NCBI RefSeq assembly: GCF_001645105.1 | Contig: NZ_LKEG01000041.1 | Span: forward strand, 1-64,000 | Source: Pseudomonas marginalis | GTDB taxonomy: Bacteria; Pseudomonadota; Gammaproteobacteria; Pseudomonadales; Pseudomonadaceae | Direction: 5' to 3' | DNA length: 64,000 nt | Shown: positions 46,849-55,551 of the stretch, one piece after another | How the letters are laid out: the number at the start of each line of letters is the position of its first letter | Position numbering within the stretch: the first letter of the stretch is position 1 | The notes under the pieces: model-generated | Seen by the model: the letters and a program-made list of their open reading frames with translations, nothing else | Told to the model about the DNA's origin: nothing | The model's database searches: none | Made by a program: the position numbers and the translations under genes

Positions 46849-49800
46849 ATGTCACAGCATCCGCAGGACCCCCACAGCAAAAAACCGCCGGCGCTTCCAA
46901 ACGCCAAGCTTGCCTCCGGGCCGCTCAACGCCCCCCCGACACGCGCCGACGACTTGGACCTTCCGTACGCGCTCTTTGACCCTATAGACATCAGTCACTT
47001 TCCCGGCGAAAGCCACTATGCCTTTGGTCTGGGGATACGTCAGGTCGACCCGTATACAAAATGGGGGTTCGAGAAATGGACAAACTGGAGCCTGTTCGAC
47101 AGCTACGCGTTGTACTTTAATGACATGACGAACCATGTCGCCCAGGCCAATGTCTTCGAAGAGAATGACCGCTATAAATTGACCGTCATTGAGGAGCGTG
47201 TGCCCGAAGGTGACGTGATTGTGAAAGGACGTGTCGAACGGGTAAGTGGCTCCCAGAGCTGGTCATTACCGCGAACGATGCTGGTCAAGAAAACACGCCC
47301 CGGCGGGAGAGATATAGACCCTGGTGACGAATACCACTCGGGCTTGCACATGGCGATCATCGGGTTTCCCGAAGGGACACCGCTGACGCCGGACAACATC
47401 ATTAATGGGTTGACCGCCAAGATCGAGCTGTATGAAAACGTGCGCCGCAACGACCTGATTGAACTGTCCTACGATGGCCATATCCTGGAACACCGCGTAT
47501 CCGAAGATGAAGCCCTGGGCCGCACGCCGATACATATATTTATCGACCGCAGCATCATCTTGCTAGGCAGCCTCAAGGGCAATGTGACGATCAGGTTCAC
47601 CGTCACGGATGTGGTGCTGAACCCCGCGGATGAAAAATTCCCTTACTCCAAACCCTACTTGCTGCCCAGCGAACTGGACCCCAACCTGCTTCTAGCGCCG
47701 CTGTTCCTGGTTAACGACATAGAAACCTTCCATGTGGATTGGGATACCGACAATGACTCAGTATTTGAAGTGCTGACTGATATTGATCGTGTCAGCCCAA
47801 GGCCCGTCCCACCACGCCTGGTTCACGTCTTCCTAAGCGCAACGCTCGCCAACAAGACCAAAAAGGTGTTCGCGTTGCCACCCGCCACGGATACCAACAT
47901 TGGGCATGTTTTCATCACCGTCGATAACGACATCATCGAGCAAATTATCGGTGGCCAATTCAGACTGTCATTCGAATGGCGCGAATCCAACGGTAACGTG
48001 GTTAAGGCATCCGGCAGCCATACCATTGTAGTGGTGGGCACGCCCATCTCCATGCCGCCTCCCACTATTACACCAAGCGAATTGGGCCAGGTGGACCCGA
48101 CCCAAAATGCGATCTTCGGGGTTCCGCATTACGACCCCCATAATCCTGGATGGTTGGAAGTCGCGATTCTTGAGCATCTACTGCCTGGCGGTGGCACCAT
48201 CGATTGGGAAGACTCGCTGTTGGCCGGCCCCCAAGGCGGCACTCGCACCATCCCCCCCGCAGACCTGGCACGGTTCGAGGGCAAGGGGACTACCTACGCG
48301 TACTACACGACGCACGATGGCGTGACTGGCCAGATGCGCAGGTCCAAGAAACTGCCCATTCAAGTCGGTGCGCGCACCGCCGACATGCCCCCAGCTGAAT
48401 TGCAGGGCCAGATCGGCAACAACGTCGACCCTGGGGATGTTGTGGGTGACCCAAGGCTGGCATTGCCGTATACCGGCACGCGCAACAAAGACGTGGTGTC
48501 TTGGTCCATTAACGGCTCTGGCCTGGGTGGCTCGGACAACGGCTCGTTCCCTATTGATAACGGATCCGCAGGCCGGCCACTGGTGTTCACGGTGGACCGC
48601 AAGATCCTCGACCTTAACAATAACGGCAACCTGACGATTACCTACGCCCTGCTACGCCCCGGGCCGCCGGAGGTGAGACTGTTTTCAATCCCCCTGGACC
48701 TCACCGTCGGCGCAGGCGCGCGGTTGGACCGCCCGATCATCGAGCACGCCTCGCTGTACCCCGACGAACTCAACCCACGGGCGGCGTTGAATGGCACCCG
48801 GGTCATCGTGAAATTCCGTCCAATGCGGCTCACAGACAGTATCAATGTCGCCTGGCACGGCGCCAATGGGTTTGGCAGCGTTGACAGAACCGTACAGGGC
48901 AACCCGGCCACCAACGAAGTGAGCGTCGACATCGACTCACGCACCATTGCCAAAGGCCTGGTCGACGGCGGCCAGGATATCCAGGTGCAGTATTCGTTCT
49001 TTCGTGGCGCGTTCCCGTTTTTTTCGGAGATCGTTCATCTGCGGTTGCTGCCGCTGACGGGCCTGCCTACGCCGAAGATTGATGATTTTGACGGGTACAT
49101 CCTGGATCTGTCGCAGCTCAAACCCACGGCACGTACACGTGTATCAAAATGGGATTTTATCTATCGCGAACAAGTCATGTGGCTGCGCTACAAAGGCACC
49201 GATGCCTATGATCGTCCGTTCACCCATGACACCTACGACGCCGCCCAAGTCGGCACGGAAGTCGAAATCAATGGCATCAACGTAGCCACGCCATACAGCG
49301 AGATCAGCACGCTGAAAGACGGCACAACGTTGACCGTGGAGTTCTGGGTGAGCTTCGCCGAAAGCCCCGCCAAAACCACAGCATTACGCTTCGGCGTACG
49401 CACCTATACCATCCAGAGCCTGCCCAGTACCCTGCCCGCGCCTAAGTTCGCCAACCTGCCTGGCGCCTCCGTGACCATCAACGCGGTGGACTACCTGCAC
49501 TACGCGTTTGTGGCAGTGGAGTACATCGGGATGAACGGTACACATTGGATTGATCTGGAGTGGAGGTATCCCGACGGTACCAAGGCCAATATTCTGGGCA
49601 AGAACGGCCTCGACGGAGGGCGTGTGGACTTCCCGATCGCAGCCGACATCCTCGCAGCGAGCCTGGGTAAAACCATCGAGTTGCGCTACATCGTCACCAT
49701 CAACGGCAAGCAGTCGCCTTCGTATATCCAAACCCTGATCGTCAAGGCGCTGACCTACGAGCAACTTCCGCCCCCCTTGATCAATGGCACACCTCCCAAC

Positions 49801-50544
49801 GGTGCCCTGGACCTGAGGACGTATCCAGGCAACGCGCTGGCATCTGTGGCTCACTGGGATTTCGCGCGCAAGAATCAAAGGGTATGGATCACGTGCTACA
49901 GCGAAGGCGTAGACCCGCTGCCCGTGCTCAGTAACTATCCCATCACTGAGATAGAGGCCAGTAATGGGCTGGTCAATAAGGTCGTTTCGCGCGACTGGCT
50001 GGATCTACTGATAGTGGACAAGATCCAAGTCATCTGCGAGGTCACGTTTAACGGCAGCCAGGATCGGACTACAGCGACACGGTTTCCCGTGGTTGACTAC
50101 ATCGTACTCAACAAATGGATCAAGGACTTCACGCCATTCACCGATAACTTCCTGAACAACTGGGTGAGTAAATGGCCTAACACCACCCTTCATCGCGAAC
50201 CGAACGGCAATGCCTTTCTGCGTGCCGCCCCCTTAACGGGCCAAGGCGTAAACATCAGTAAAATCCTCACACCCACCATTGGAGGGTACTACCGCGTCAC
50301 TTTTAACTTCAGGGTTGATAGAGAGGCGGCCATTGGAGGACCCACCACAGTCCAGATCAAACTAGGTACCTCTATCGCCGTTAAAAAAATGTTCGAAATC
50401 GATAGATGGGAGATTTATGACATGATCGTTGGCCCTTTGCCAGGTGGCGCATTCACCGCCGAAATCAGCGTCAACAACCCAACAACCCGAGGCCTATACG
50501 ACTTCGATAACATCAGGATTCAACAACGGCCGTTTCCAGCCTGA
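46849..50544 (+). CDS. Large protein of tandem Ig-like repeats with C-terminal binding-type module
   Basis: This 1231-residue protein of unknown function has no signal peptide; the N-terminus (about 1-35) is polar and proline-rich. About eight or nine diverged repeats of 110-135 residues follow. Each opens with a proline-containing linker (LPTPKIDDF, LPAPKFANL, LPPPLINGT), a central Trp strand (VSKWDF, VAHWDF, WIDLEWRYP) and a closing beta strand near TLTVEFWV or IELRYIV. The last 140 residues differ (DNFLNNWVSKWP to YDFDNIRIQQ) and resemble a beta-sandwich carbohydrate-binding module. GAGGAG lies 9 nt before the ATG. Codon use is more AT-rich than the mtl genes. It may be an adhesin or toxin-associated surface protein; this is a guess. 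Confidence 0.75.
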   Translation: MSQHPQDPHSKKPPALPNAKLASGPLNAPPTRADDLDLPYALFDPIDISHFPGESHYAFGLGIRQVDPYTKWGFEKWTNWSLFDSYALYFNDMTNHVAQANVFEENDRYKLTVIEERVPEGDVIVKGRVERVSGSQSWSLPRTMLVKKTRPGGRDIDPGDEYHSGLHMAIIGFPEGTPLTPDNIINGLTAKIELYENVRRNDLIELSYDGHILEHRVSEDEALGRTPIHIFIDRSIILLGSLKGNVTIRFTVTDVVLNPADEKFPYSKPYLLPSELDPNLLLAPLFLVNDIETFHVDWDTDNDSVFEVLTDIDRVSPRPVPPRLVHVFLSATLANKTKKVFALPPATDTNIGHVFITVDNDIIEQIIGGQFRLSFEWRESNGNVVKASGSHTIVVVGTPISMPPPTITPSELGQVDPTQNAIFGVPHYDPHNPGWLEVAILEHLLPGGGTIDWEDSLLAGPQGGTRTIPPADLARFEGKGTTYAYYTTHDGVTGQMRRSKKLPIQVGARTADMPPAELQGQIGNNVDPGDVVGDPRLALPYTGTRNKDVVSWSINGSGLGGSDNGSFPIDNGSAGRPLVFTVDRKILDLNNNGNLTITYALLRPGPPEVRLFSIPLDLTVGAGARLDRPIIEHASLYPDELNPRAALNGTRVIVKFRPMRLTDSINVAWHGANGFGSVDRTVQGNPATNEVSVDIDSRTIAKGLVDGGQDIQVQYSFFRGAFPFFSEIVHLRLLPLTGLPTPKIDDFDGYILDLSQLKPTARTRVSKWDFIYREQVMWLRYKGTDAYDRPFTHDTYDAAQVGTEVEINGINVATPYSEISTLKDGTTLTVEFWVSFAESPAKTTALRFGVRTYTIQSLPSTLPAPKFANLPGASVTINAVDYLHYAFVAVEYIGMNGTHWIDLEWRYPDGTKANILGKNGLDGGRVDFPIAADILAASLGKTIELRYIVTINGKQSPSYIQTLIVKALTYEQLPPPLINGTPPNGALDLRTYPGNALASVAHWDFARKNQRVWITCYSEGVDPLPVLSNYPITEIEASNGLVNKVVSRDWLDLLIVDKIQVICEVTFNGSQDRTTATRFPVVDYIVLNKWIKDFTPFTDNFLNNWVSKWPNTTLHREPNGNAFLRAAPLTGQGVNISKILTPTIGGYYRVTFNFRVDREAAIGGPTTVQIKLGTSIAVKKMFEIDRWEIYDMIVGPLPGGAFTAEISVNNPTTRGLYDFDNIRIQQRPFPA

Positions 50545-50550
50545 CATGAA

Positions 50551-50580
50551 AAAGGGGTAAGTCCATGGACTTACCCCTTT
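50551..50580. terminator. Bidirectional terminator, 30-bp perfect palindrome
   Basis: Arms AAAGGGGTAAGTCCA and TGGACTTACCCCTTT are exact inverted copies between two convergent genes, with A/T tracts on both sides. It should terminate the Ig-repeat gene and the lipoprotein gene from both sides. Confidence 0.85.
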
Positions 50581-50643
50581 CATATTTGCCGCTTACTTCC
50601 TTAATAATATTAGGCCACCGAGATTGCTTGAGCCGAAAATACA

Positions 50644-50928
50644 TTAACTGGCGATTGGCACGCACTTCTTCACAGCGTCACTAAACTCCTGCCCTGACGG
50701 GCAGGTATAATTATATTTTTTCCAGCGCTGGATGCTGCTATCGTAAATACAACGATAATACCCACCTACAATCACAGTGCTTTTAAAATATCCTGCACCT
50801 GTCTGCTCGCAGGGGGGGTCTGCCATCGGTGATTCCGTCGCACACGCGCTGATAAACAGTGCAATACCCAGTCCCAGAGCAACTTTAGAAAACAGAGTTG
50901 CACTGAACTTTAGCGTAAGGTTTTTCAT
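50644..50928 (-). CDS. Small Cys-rich lipoprotein resembling a chitin-binding (peritrophin-A) module
   Basis: This 94-residue protein has a lipoprotein signal peptide ending ALFISAC (lipid Cys about residue 29). The mature part carries four more cysteines in the order CEQTGAG..., GGYYRCIYD, YNYTCPSGQEF and VKKCVP. The YYxC...W...CPxGxxF...C order resembles the second half of CBM14/peritrophin-A domains, although one Cys pair is missing. AGGAGG lies 5-6 nt before the ATG at 50928. It is convergent with the Ig-repeat gene and has a near-copy of the shared palindrome 59 bp upstream. Function unknown. Confidence 0.72.
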   Translation of the reverse strand: MKNLTLKFSATLFSKVALGLGIALFISACATESPMADPPCEQTGAGYFKSTVIVGGYYRCIYDSSIQRWKKYNYTCPSGQEFSDAVKKCVPIAS

Positions 50929-50986
50929 AAACACCTCCTGGTTAATTATGCCCAACAATTAACTCTCTAATTACTTATCCCGTCTA

Positions 50987-51002
50987 CTGTCAGAAGTCAC
51001 AG
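50987..51002. promoter_or_regulatory. Near-copy of the CTGTCA-N4-TGACAG palindrome upstream of the lipoprotein gene
   Basis: CTGTCAGAAGTCACAG differs from the perfect palindrome by one base in the right arm. It is 59 bp before the lipoprotein start, and on the minus strand it reads CTTCTGACAGTAGAC, matching the site upstream of the Ig-repeat gene over TTCTGACAG. Confidence 0.5.
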
Positions 51003-51232
51003 GTACCCCCCCCACCGACACCTTCCTTCCTATCCTTGGCGAGACCTCGTACAGAAAACATCCGGCCTGAACATCGAGTGCAAAAAAGTATCAGTCCCAG
51101 TGTTCCCAAGGATTTGTCACAACGCCATTTCAAGGCTGTAATCAACGCACACTCTTCCTGACGCCTCGTGGGAAGACACAACAACAATAACTGTCCTTCT
51201 GTAGCCCCCTGGGCGCGGAAATGGAGTGCGCG
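51003..51232 (+). promoter_or_regulatory. Upstream region of the mannitol operon
   Basis: This 230-bp non-coding stretch before mtlE must hold the MtlR-dependent promoter. A candidate activator region is the A-rich GTGCAAAAAAGTATCAGTC at about 51080-51098. I recall A-rich direct repeats at P. fluorescens mtlE promoters but cannot place the exact site. No other feature is visible in this stretch. Confidence 0.4.
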
Positions 51233-52555
51233 ATGAAGTTCACAGCAAAAGCTCTGCTTGCCTCTACTTGCATAACTGCATGTATGACCCTCAGCGCCGT
51301 CAGCCTTGGCGCGCAGACCCTGACCATTGCCACCGTCAACAACAGCGACATGATCCGCATGCAGAAGCTCTCGAAAACCTTCGAGGCCGAGCACCCGGAG
51401 ATCAAGCTGAACTGGGTGGTGCTCGAAGAAAACGTGCTGCGCCAGCGCCTCACCACTGACATCGCCACCCAGGGCGGGCAGTTCGATGTGTTGACCATCG
51501 GCATGTACGAAGCAGCACTCTGGGGCGCCAAAGGCTGGCTGGAGCCGATGAAGGACCTGCCTGCGTCCTACGACCTCGACGATGTATTCCCTTCGGTGCG
51601 TGACGGTTTGTCAGTCAAGGGTTCGCTGTACGCCCTGCCGTTCTACGCCGAAAGCTCGATCACCTACTACCGCACCGACCTGTTCAAGGACGCCGGGCTG
51701 ACCATGCCCGAGCACCCGACCTGGACTCAGATCGGCGAATTCGCGGCCAAACTCACCGACAAGAGCAAAGAGCAATACGGCCTGTGCCTGCGCGGCAAAG
51801 CCGGTTGGGGTGAGAACATGGCGCTGATCACCACCCTGGCCAACGGCTACGGTGCGCGCTGGTTCGACGAGAAGTGGCAACCTGAATTCAACGGCCCTGA
51901 ATGGAAGGACGCGCTGAACTTCTACGTCGACAACATGAAGAAATCCGGCCCGCCGGGGGCTTCCAGCAACGGCTTCAACGAAAACCTGGCGCTGTTCAAT
52001 AGCGGTAAATGCGCCATCTGGGTGGATGCCAGCGTGGCCGGCTCGTTCGTCACCGACAAGACCCAGAGCAAAGTGGCTGACCATGTTGGCTTTACCTTTG
52101 CCCCTCACGAGAAGACCGACAAGGGCACGTCGTGGCTGTACTCCTGGAGCCTGGCGATCCCCACAAGCTCCAAGGCCAAGGACGCCGCGAAGGTGTTCAC
52201 CAGCTGGGCCACCTCCAAGGAATATGGCGCCTTGGTCGCCAAGACCGACGGCGTTGCCAACGTACCGCCAGGCACGCGCAAGTCGACCTACAGCGACGAG
52301 TACATGAAGGCCGCGCCGTTTGCCAAGGTAACCTTGGAATCGCTGAAAGTCGCGGACCCGACCAAGCCGACGCTCAAGCCGGTGCCGTATATCGGTATCC
52401 AGTTGGTGACCATTCCTGAATTCCAGGCCATTGGTACCCAGGTCGGCAAGTTCTTCTCCGGCGCGCTGACCGGCCAGCAAACGGTGGACCAAGCCTTGGC
52501 CGCCGCGCAGACCACCACCGAGCGTGAAATGAAGCGGGCGGGCTACCCCAAATAA
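51233..52555 (+). CDS. mtlE: Mannitol/polyol ABC transporter substrate-binding protein
   Basis: This 440-residue family 1 extracellular solute-binding protein has a signal peptide of about 30 residues (cleavage near SLGAQ). The type II binding-protein fold is visible from TLTIATVNNSDM through LEENVLRQRLTTDIATQGGQ and ending KRAGYPK. In P. fluorescens MtlE captures mannitol, glucitol and arabitol for MtlFGK. ATG 51233 is chosen over 51221 because GGAG at 51224-51227 is 5 nt upstream of it and the signal peptide starts with MKFTAK. A REP palindrome follows the stop. Confidence 0.93.
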   Translation: MKFTAKALLASTCITACMTLSAVSLGAQTLTIATVNNSDMIRMQKLSKTFEAEHPEIKLNWVVLEENVLRQRLTTDIATQGGQFDVLTIGMYEAALWGAKGWLEPMKDLPASYDLDDVFPSVRDGLSVKGSLYALPFYAESSITYYRTDLFKDAGLTMPEHPTWTQIGEFAAKLTDKSKEQYGLCLRGKAGWGENMALITTLANGYGARWFDEKWQPEFNGPEWKDALNFYVDNMKKSGPPGASSNGFNENLALFNSGKCAIWVDASVAGSFVTDKTQSKVADHVGFTFAPHEKTDKGTSWLYSWSLAIPTSSKAKDAAKVFTSWATSKEYGALVAKTDGVANVPPGTRKSTYSDEYMKAAPFAKVTLESLKVADPTKPTLKPVPYIGIQLVTIPEFQAIGTQVGKFFSGALTGQQTVDQALAAAQTTTEREMKRAGYPK

Positions 52556-52578
52556 CCCAGACCCACCCACAGTCAAAT

Positions 52579-52604
52579 GTGGGAGGGGGCAAGCCCCCTC
52601 CCAC
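52579..52604. repeat. Single REP palindrome between mtlE and mtlF
   Basis: GTGGGAGGGGGC and GCCCCCTCCCAC are perfect inverted copies around AA, a 26-bp hairpin 23 bp after the mtlE stop. It is one half of the REPIN type seen at 57036. Placement mirrors the REP hairpins between malE and malF in E. coli, where they stabilise the upstream binding-protein mRNA. Confidence 0.9.
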
Positions 52605-52648
52605 ACTGACCGCACTCCGATTCTTGCTCTGTACCGGTCGTGAATACC

Positions 52649-53539
52649 ATGAATACACCCGCCAAAAACCGCCTGGCCAACCCCGGCTGGTTCCTCGTCA
52701 GCCCCTCGGTGGCCTTGCTGCTGCTGTGGATGATCGTGCCCCTGGGCATGACCCTGTACTTCTCGCTGATTCGCTACAACCTGCTCTACCCCGGTGAAAA
52801 CCAATTCGTGGGGCTGGAGAACTTCACCTACTTCGTCACCGACTCGGGCTTCCTGCCCGGCGCCACCAATACCCTGTTGCTGGTGGGCAGCGTGCTGCTG
52901 ATCAGTGTGGTGTTCGGGGTGTTGATCAGCGCCCTGCTGGAGGCCAGTGAGTTCTTCGGTCGCGGCCTGGTACGGGTGTTGTTGATCTCGCCGTTCTTCA
53001 TCATGCCTACCGTCGGCGCGCTGATCTGGAAGAACCTGATTTTCCACCCGGTGTCGGGGATCCTCGCCGCCGTGTGGAAGTTCTTCGGCGCTGAGCCCGT
53101 GGACTGGCTGGCGCACTACCCGTTGCTGTCGATCATCATCATTGTGTCGTGGCAATGGCTGCCCTTTGCGATCCTGCTGTTGATGACCGCCATGCAGTCC
53201 CTCGACCAGGAACAAAAGGAAGCCGCGCGCCTGGACGGTGCCGGCGCCATCGCGATTTTCTGGCACCTGACCCTGCCCCACCTGGCCCGCCCGATTGCCG
53301 TGGTGGTGATGATCGAAACGATCTTCCTGCTTTCGGTGTTCGCCGAAATCTTCACCACCACCAACGGCGGCCCCGGTTACGCCTCGACCAACCTCGCCTA
53401 CCTGATCTACAACCAGGCGCTGGTGCAGTTCGACGTGGGCATGGCCTCGGCCGGCGGCTTGATTGCCGTGGTCATCGCCAATATCGCGGCGATCATCCTG
53501 GTGCGGATGATCGGCAAAAACCTGACTGACAAGCCTTGA
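52649..53539 (+). CDS. mtlF: Polyol ABC transporter permease
   Basis: This 296-residue MalF-type inner-membrane permease has six transmembrane segments. The EAA loop that contacts the ATPase is EAARLDGAGAIAIFWHLTLP (about residue 190-210). Partner of MtlG and MtlK. The ATG at 52649 is used; an in-frame GTG at 52640 is possible and neither has a clear ribosome binding site, which may reflect lower expression than mtlE. Confidence 0.92.
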   Translation: MNTPAKNRLANPGWFLVSPSVALLLLWMIVPLGMTLYFSLIRYNLLYPGENQFVGLENFTYFVTDSGFLPGATNTLLLVGSVLLISVVFGVLISALLEASEFFGRGLVRVLLISPFFIMPTVGALIWKNLIFHPVSGILAAVWKFFGAEPVDWLAHYPLLSIIIIVSWQWLPFAILLLMTAMQSLDQEQKEAARLDGAGAIAIFWHLTLPHLARPIAVVVMIETIFLLSVFAEIFTTTNGGPGYASTNLAYLIYNQALVQFDVGMASAGGLIAVVIANIAAIILVRMIGKNLTDKP

Positions 53540-53549
53540 GGGCCGTGCC

Positions 53550-54380
53550 ATGACGCTTCAACAATCACGCCGCCTGCAAAGCCTGTTGCTCGGCACGTTG
53601 GCATGGGCCATCGCGATCCTGATTTTCTTCCCGATCTTCTGGATGGTGCTGACCAGCTTCAAGACCGAAATCGACGCATTCGCTACGCCGCCGCAGTTCA
53701 TCTTCACGCCGACGCTGGAGAACTACCTGCACATCAACGAACGCAGCAACTACTTCAGCTATGCGTGGAACTCGGTGCTGATTTCCTTCAGCGCCACTGC
53801 CCTGTGCCTGCTGATCTCGGTGCCGGCCGCCTACTCCATGGCGTTCTATGAAACCAAGCGCACCAAGGGCACGCTGCTGTGGATGCTCTCCACCAAGATG
53901 CTGCCGCCGGTGGGCGTGCTGATGCCGATCTACCTGCTGGCCAAGAGCTTTGGCCTGCTGGACACGCGCATCGCGCTGATCATCATCTACACCCTGATCA
54001 ACCTGCCGATTGTGGTGTGGATGGTTTACACCTACTTCAAGGACATCCCCAAGGACATCCTCGAAGCCGCCCGCCTGGATGGCGCCACGCTGTGGCAGGA
54101 AATGGTCCGCGTGCTGCTGCCGATCGCCAAGGGCGGCCTGGCGTCCACCGTGTTGCTGTCACTGATCCTGTGCTGGAACGAGGCGTTCTGGTCGCTGAAC
54201 CTGACCTCATCCACCGCTGCGCCGTTGACCGCGTTGATCGCCTCCTACTCCAGCCCCGAAGGGTTGTTCTGGGCCAAATTGTCCGCCGTTTCGACCCTGG
54301 CCTGCGCGCCGATCCTGATCTTTGGCTGGATCAGCCAGAAACAGCTGGTGCGCGGTTTGTCCTTCGGCGCCGTGAAGTAA
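53550..54380 (+). CDS. mtlG: Polyol ABC transporter permease
   Basis: This 276-residue MalG-type permease has six membrane segments. The EAA loop EAARLDGATLWQEMVRVLLP lies near residue 170-190. It is separated from mtlF by 10 bp and from mtlK by 37 bp, in the fixed mtlEFGK order. Confidence 0.93.
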   Translation: MTLQQSRRLQSLLLGTLAWAIAILIFFPIFWMVLTSFKTEIDAFATPPQFIFTPTLENYLHINERSNYFSYAWNSVLISFSATALCLLISVPAAYSMAFYETKRTKGTLLWMLSTKMLPPVGVLMPIYLLAKSFGLLDTRIALIIIYTLINLPIVVWMVYTYFKDIPKDILEAARLDGATLWQEMVRVLLPIAKGGLASTVLLSLILCWNEAFWSLNLTSSTAAPLTALIASYSSPEGLFWAKLSAVSTLACAPILIFGWISQKQLVRGLSFGAVK

Positions 54381-54417
54381 CGGTTTCTTATAAAAATTCT
54401 GTCCGTGGAGGCCCATC

Positions 54418-55533
54418 ATGGCCAACCTGAAAATCAAGAATCTGCAAAAAGGCTTCGAAGGCTTCTCGATCATCAAAGGCATCGACCTGGAAGTGAACGA
54501 CAAGGAATTCGTGGTGTTCGTCGGCCCGTCGGGCTGCGGTAAATCCACGCTGCTGCGCCTGATCGCGGGCCTGGAGGAAGTCAGCGAAGGCACCATCGAA
54601 CTGGATGGCCGCGACATCACCGAAGTGACCCCGGCCAAGCGTGACCTGGCGATGGTGTTCCAGACCTATGCGCTCTACCCGCACATGAGCGTGCGCAAGA
54701 ACATGTCGTTTGCCCTGGACCTGGCCGGCGTCGACAAGAAGCTAGTGGAAAGCAAGGTCAGCGAAGCGGCGCGCATCCTCGAGCTGGGCCCGCTGCTGGA
54801 GCGTAAGCCCAAGCAACTGTCCGGCGGCCAGCGTCAGCGTGTGGCGATCGGCCGCGCGATTGTGCGCAACCCGAAGATCTTCCTGTTTGACGAACCGCTG
54901 TCCAACCTCGACGCCGCCCTGCGGGTGCAGATGCGCCTGGAGCTGTCGCGCCTGCATAAAGAGTTGCAGGCGACCATGATCTACGTGACCCACGACCAAG
55001 TCGAAGCCATGACCCTGGCCGACAAAGTGGTGGTGTTGAACAGTGGCCGTATCGAGCAGGTCGGCTCGCCGCTGGAGCTGTATCACCAGCCGGCCAACCT
55101 GTTTGTGGCAGGCTTTCTCGGCACGCCGAAGATGGGCTTCCTCAAGGGCAAAGTCACCCGTGTCGAGGGCCAGGGTTGCGAAGTGCAACTGGACGCCGGC
55201 ACCACCATCAGCCTGCCGTTGAGCGGCGCAACCCTGAGCGTGGGCAGTGCCGTCACGCTCGGCATTCGCCCGGAGCACCTGGAAATCGCCGACACCTCTG
55301 GCTCAATAGCTCAGAACACCCTGACCGTCACCGCCGACGTCGGTGAACGCCTGGGCAGCGACACCTTCTGCCACGTCATCACCGCCACCGGCGAACCGTT
55401 GACCCTGCGGATTCGCGGCGACATGGCCAGCCAGTATGGCGAGACGTTGCACCTGCACCTGGACCCGGCGCACTGCCATCTGTTCGACACCGACGGCGTG
55501 GCCGTGGCCCGCCCACTGCGCGCCGCCGCCTGA
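54418..55533 (+). CDS. mtlK: Polyol ABC transporter ATP-binding protein
   Basis: This 371-residue MalK/UgpC-type ATPase has Walker A GPSGCGKST, ABC signature LSGGQRQRVAIGRA, Walker B IFLFDEPLSNLD and H-loop TH in YVTHDQVEA. A C-terminal TOBE/regulatory domain lies after about residue 235. It energises MtlFG import of mannitol and related alditols. A Shine-Dalgarno GGAGG lies 6 nt upstream of the ATG. Confidence 0.95.
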   Translation: MANLKIKNLQKGFEGFSIIKGIDLEVNDKEFVVFVGPSGCGKSTLLRLIAGLEEVSEGTIELDGRDITEVTPAKRDLAMVFQTYALYPHMSVRKNMSFALDLAGVDKKLVESKVSEAARILELGPLLERKPKQLSGGQRQRVAIGRAIVRNPKIFLFDEPLSNLDAALRVQMRLELSRLHKELQATMIYVTHDQVEAMTLADKVVVLNSGRIEQVGSPLELYHQPANLFVAGFLGTPKMGFLKGKVTRVEGQGCEVQLDAGTTISLPLSGATLSVGSAVTLGIRPEHLEIADTSGSIAQNTLTVTADVGERLGSDTFCHVITATGEPLTLRIRGDMASQYGETLHLHLDPAHCHLFDTDGVAVARPLRAAA

Positions 55534-55551
55534 TTTCGCGAGTATGACGTT

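Noticed and set aside
50990..51394. 134-codon minus-strand frame upstream of mtlE
   Set aside because: It runs through the mtlE signal-peptide region in antisense and has no ribosome binding site or recognisable domain.
51611..53551. 646-codon minus-strand frame across mtlE and mtlF
   Set aside because: Low-complexity His/Gln/Arg/Gly-rich translation, antisense to clear transporter genes and crossing the REP hairpin.
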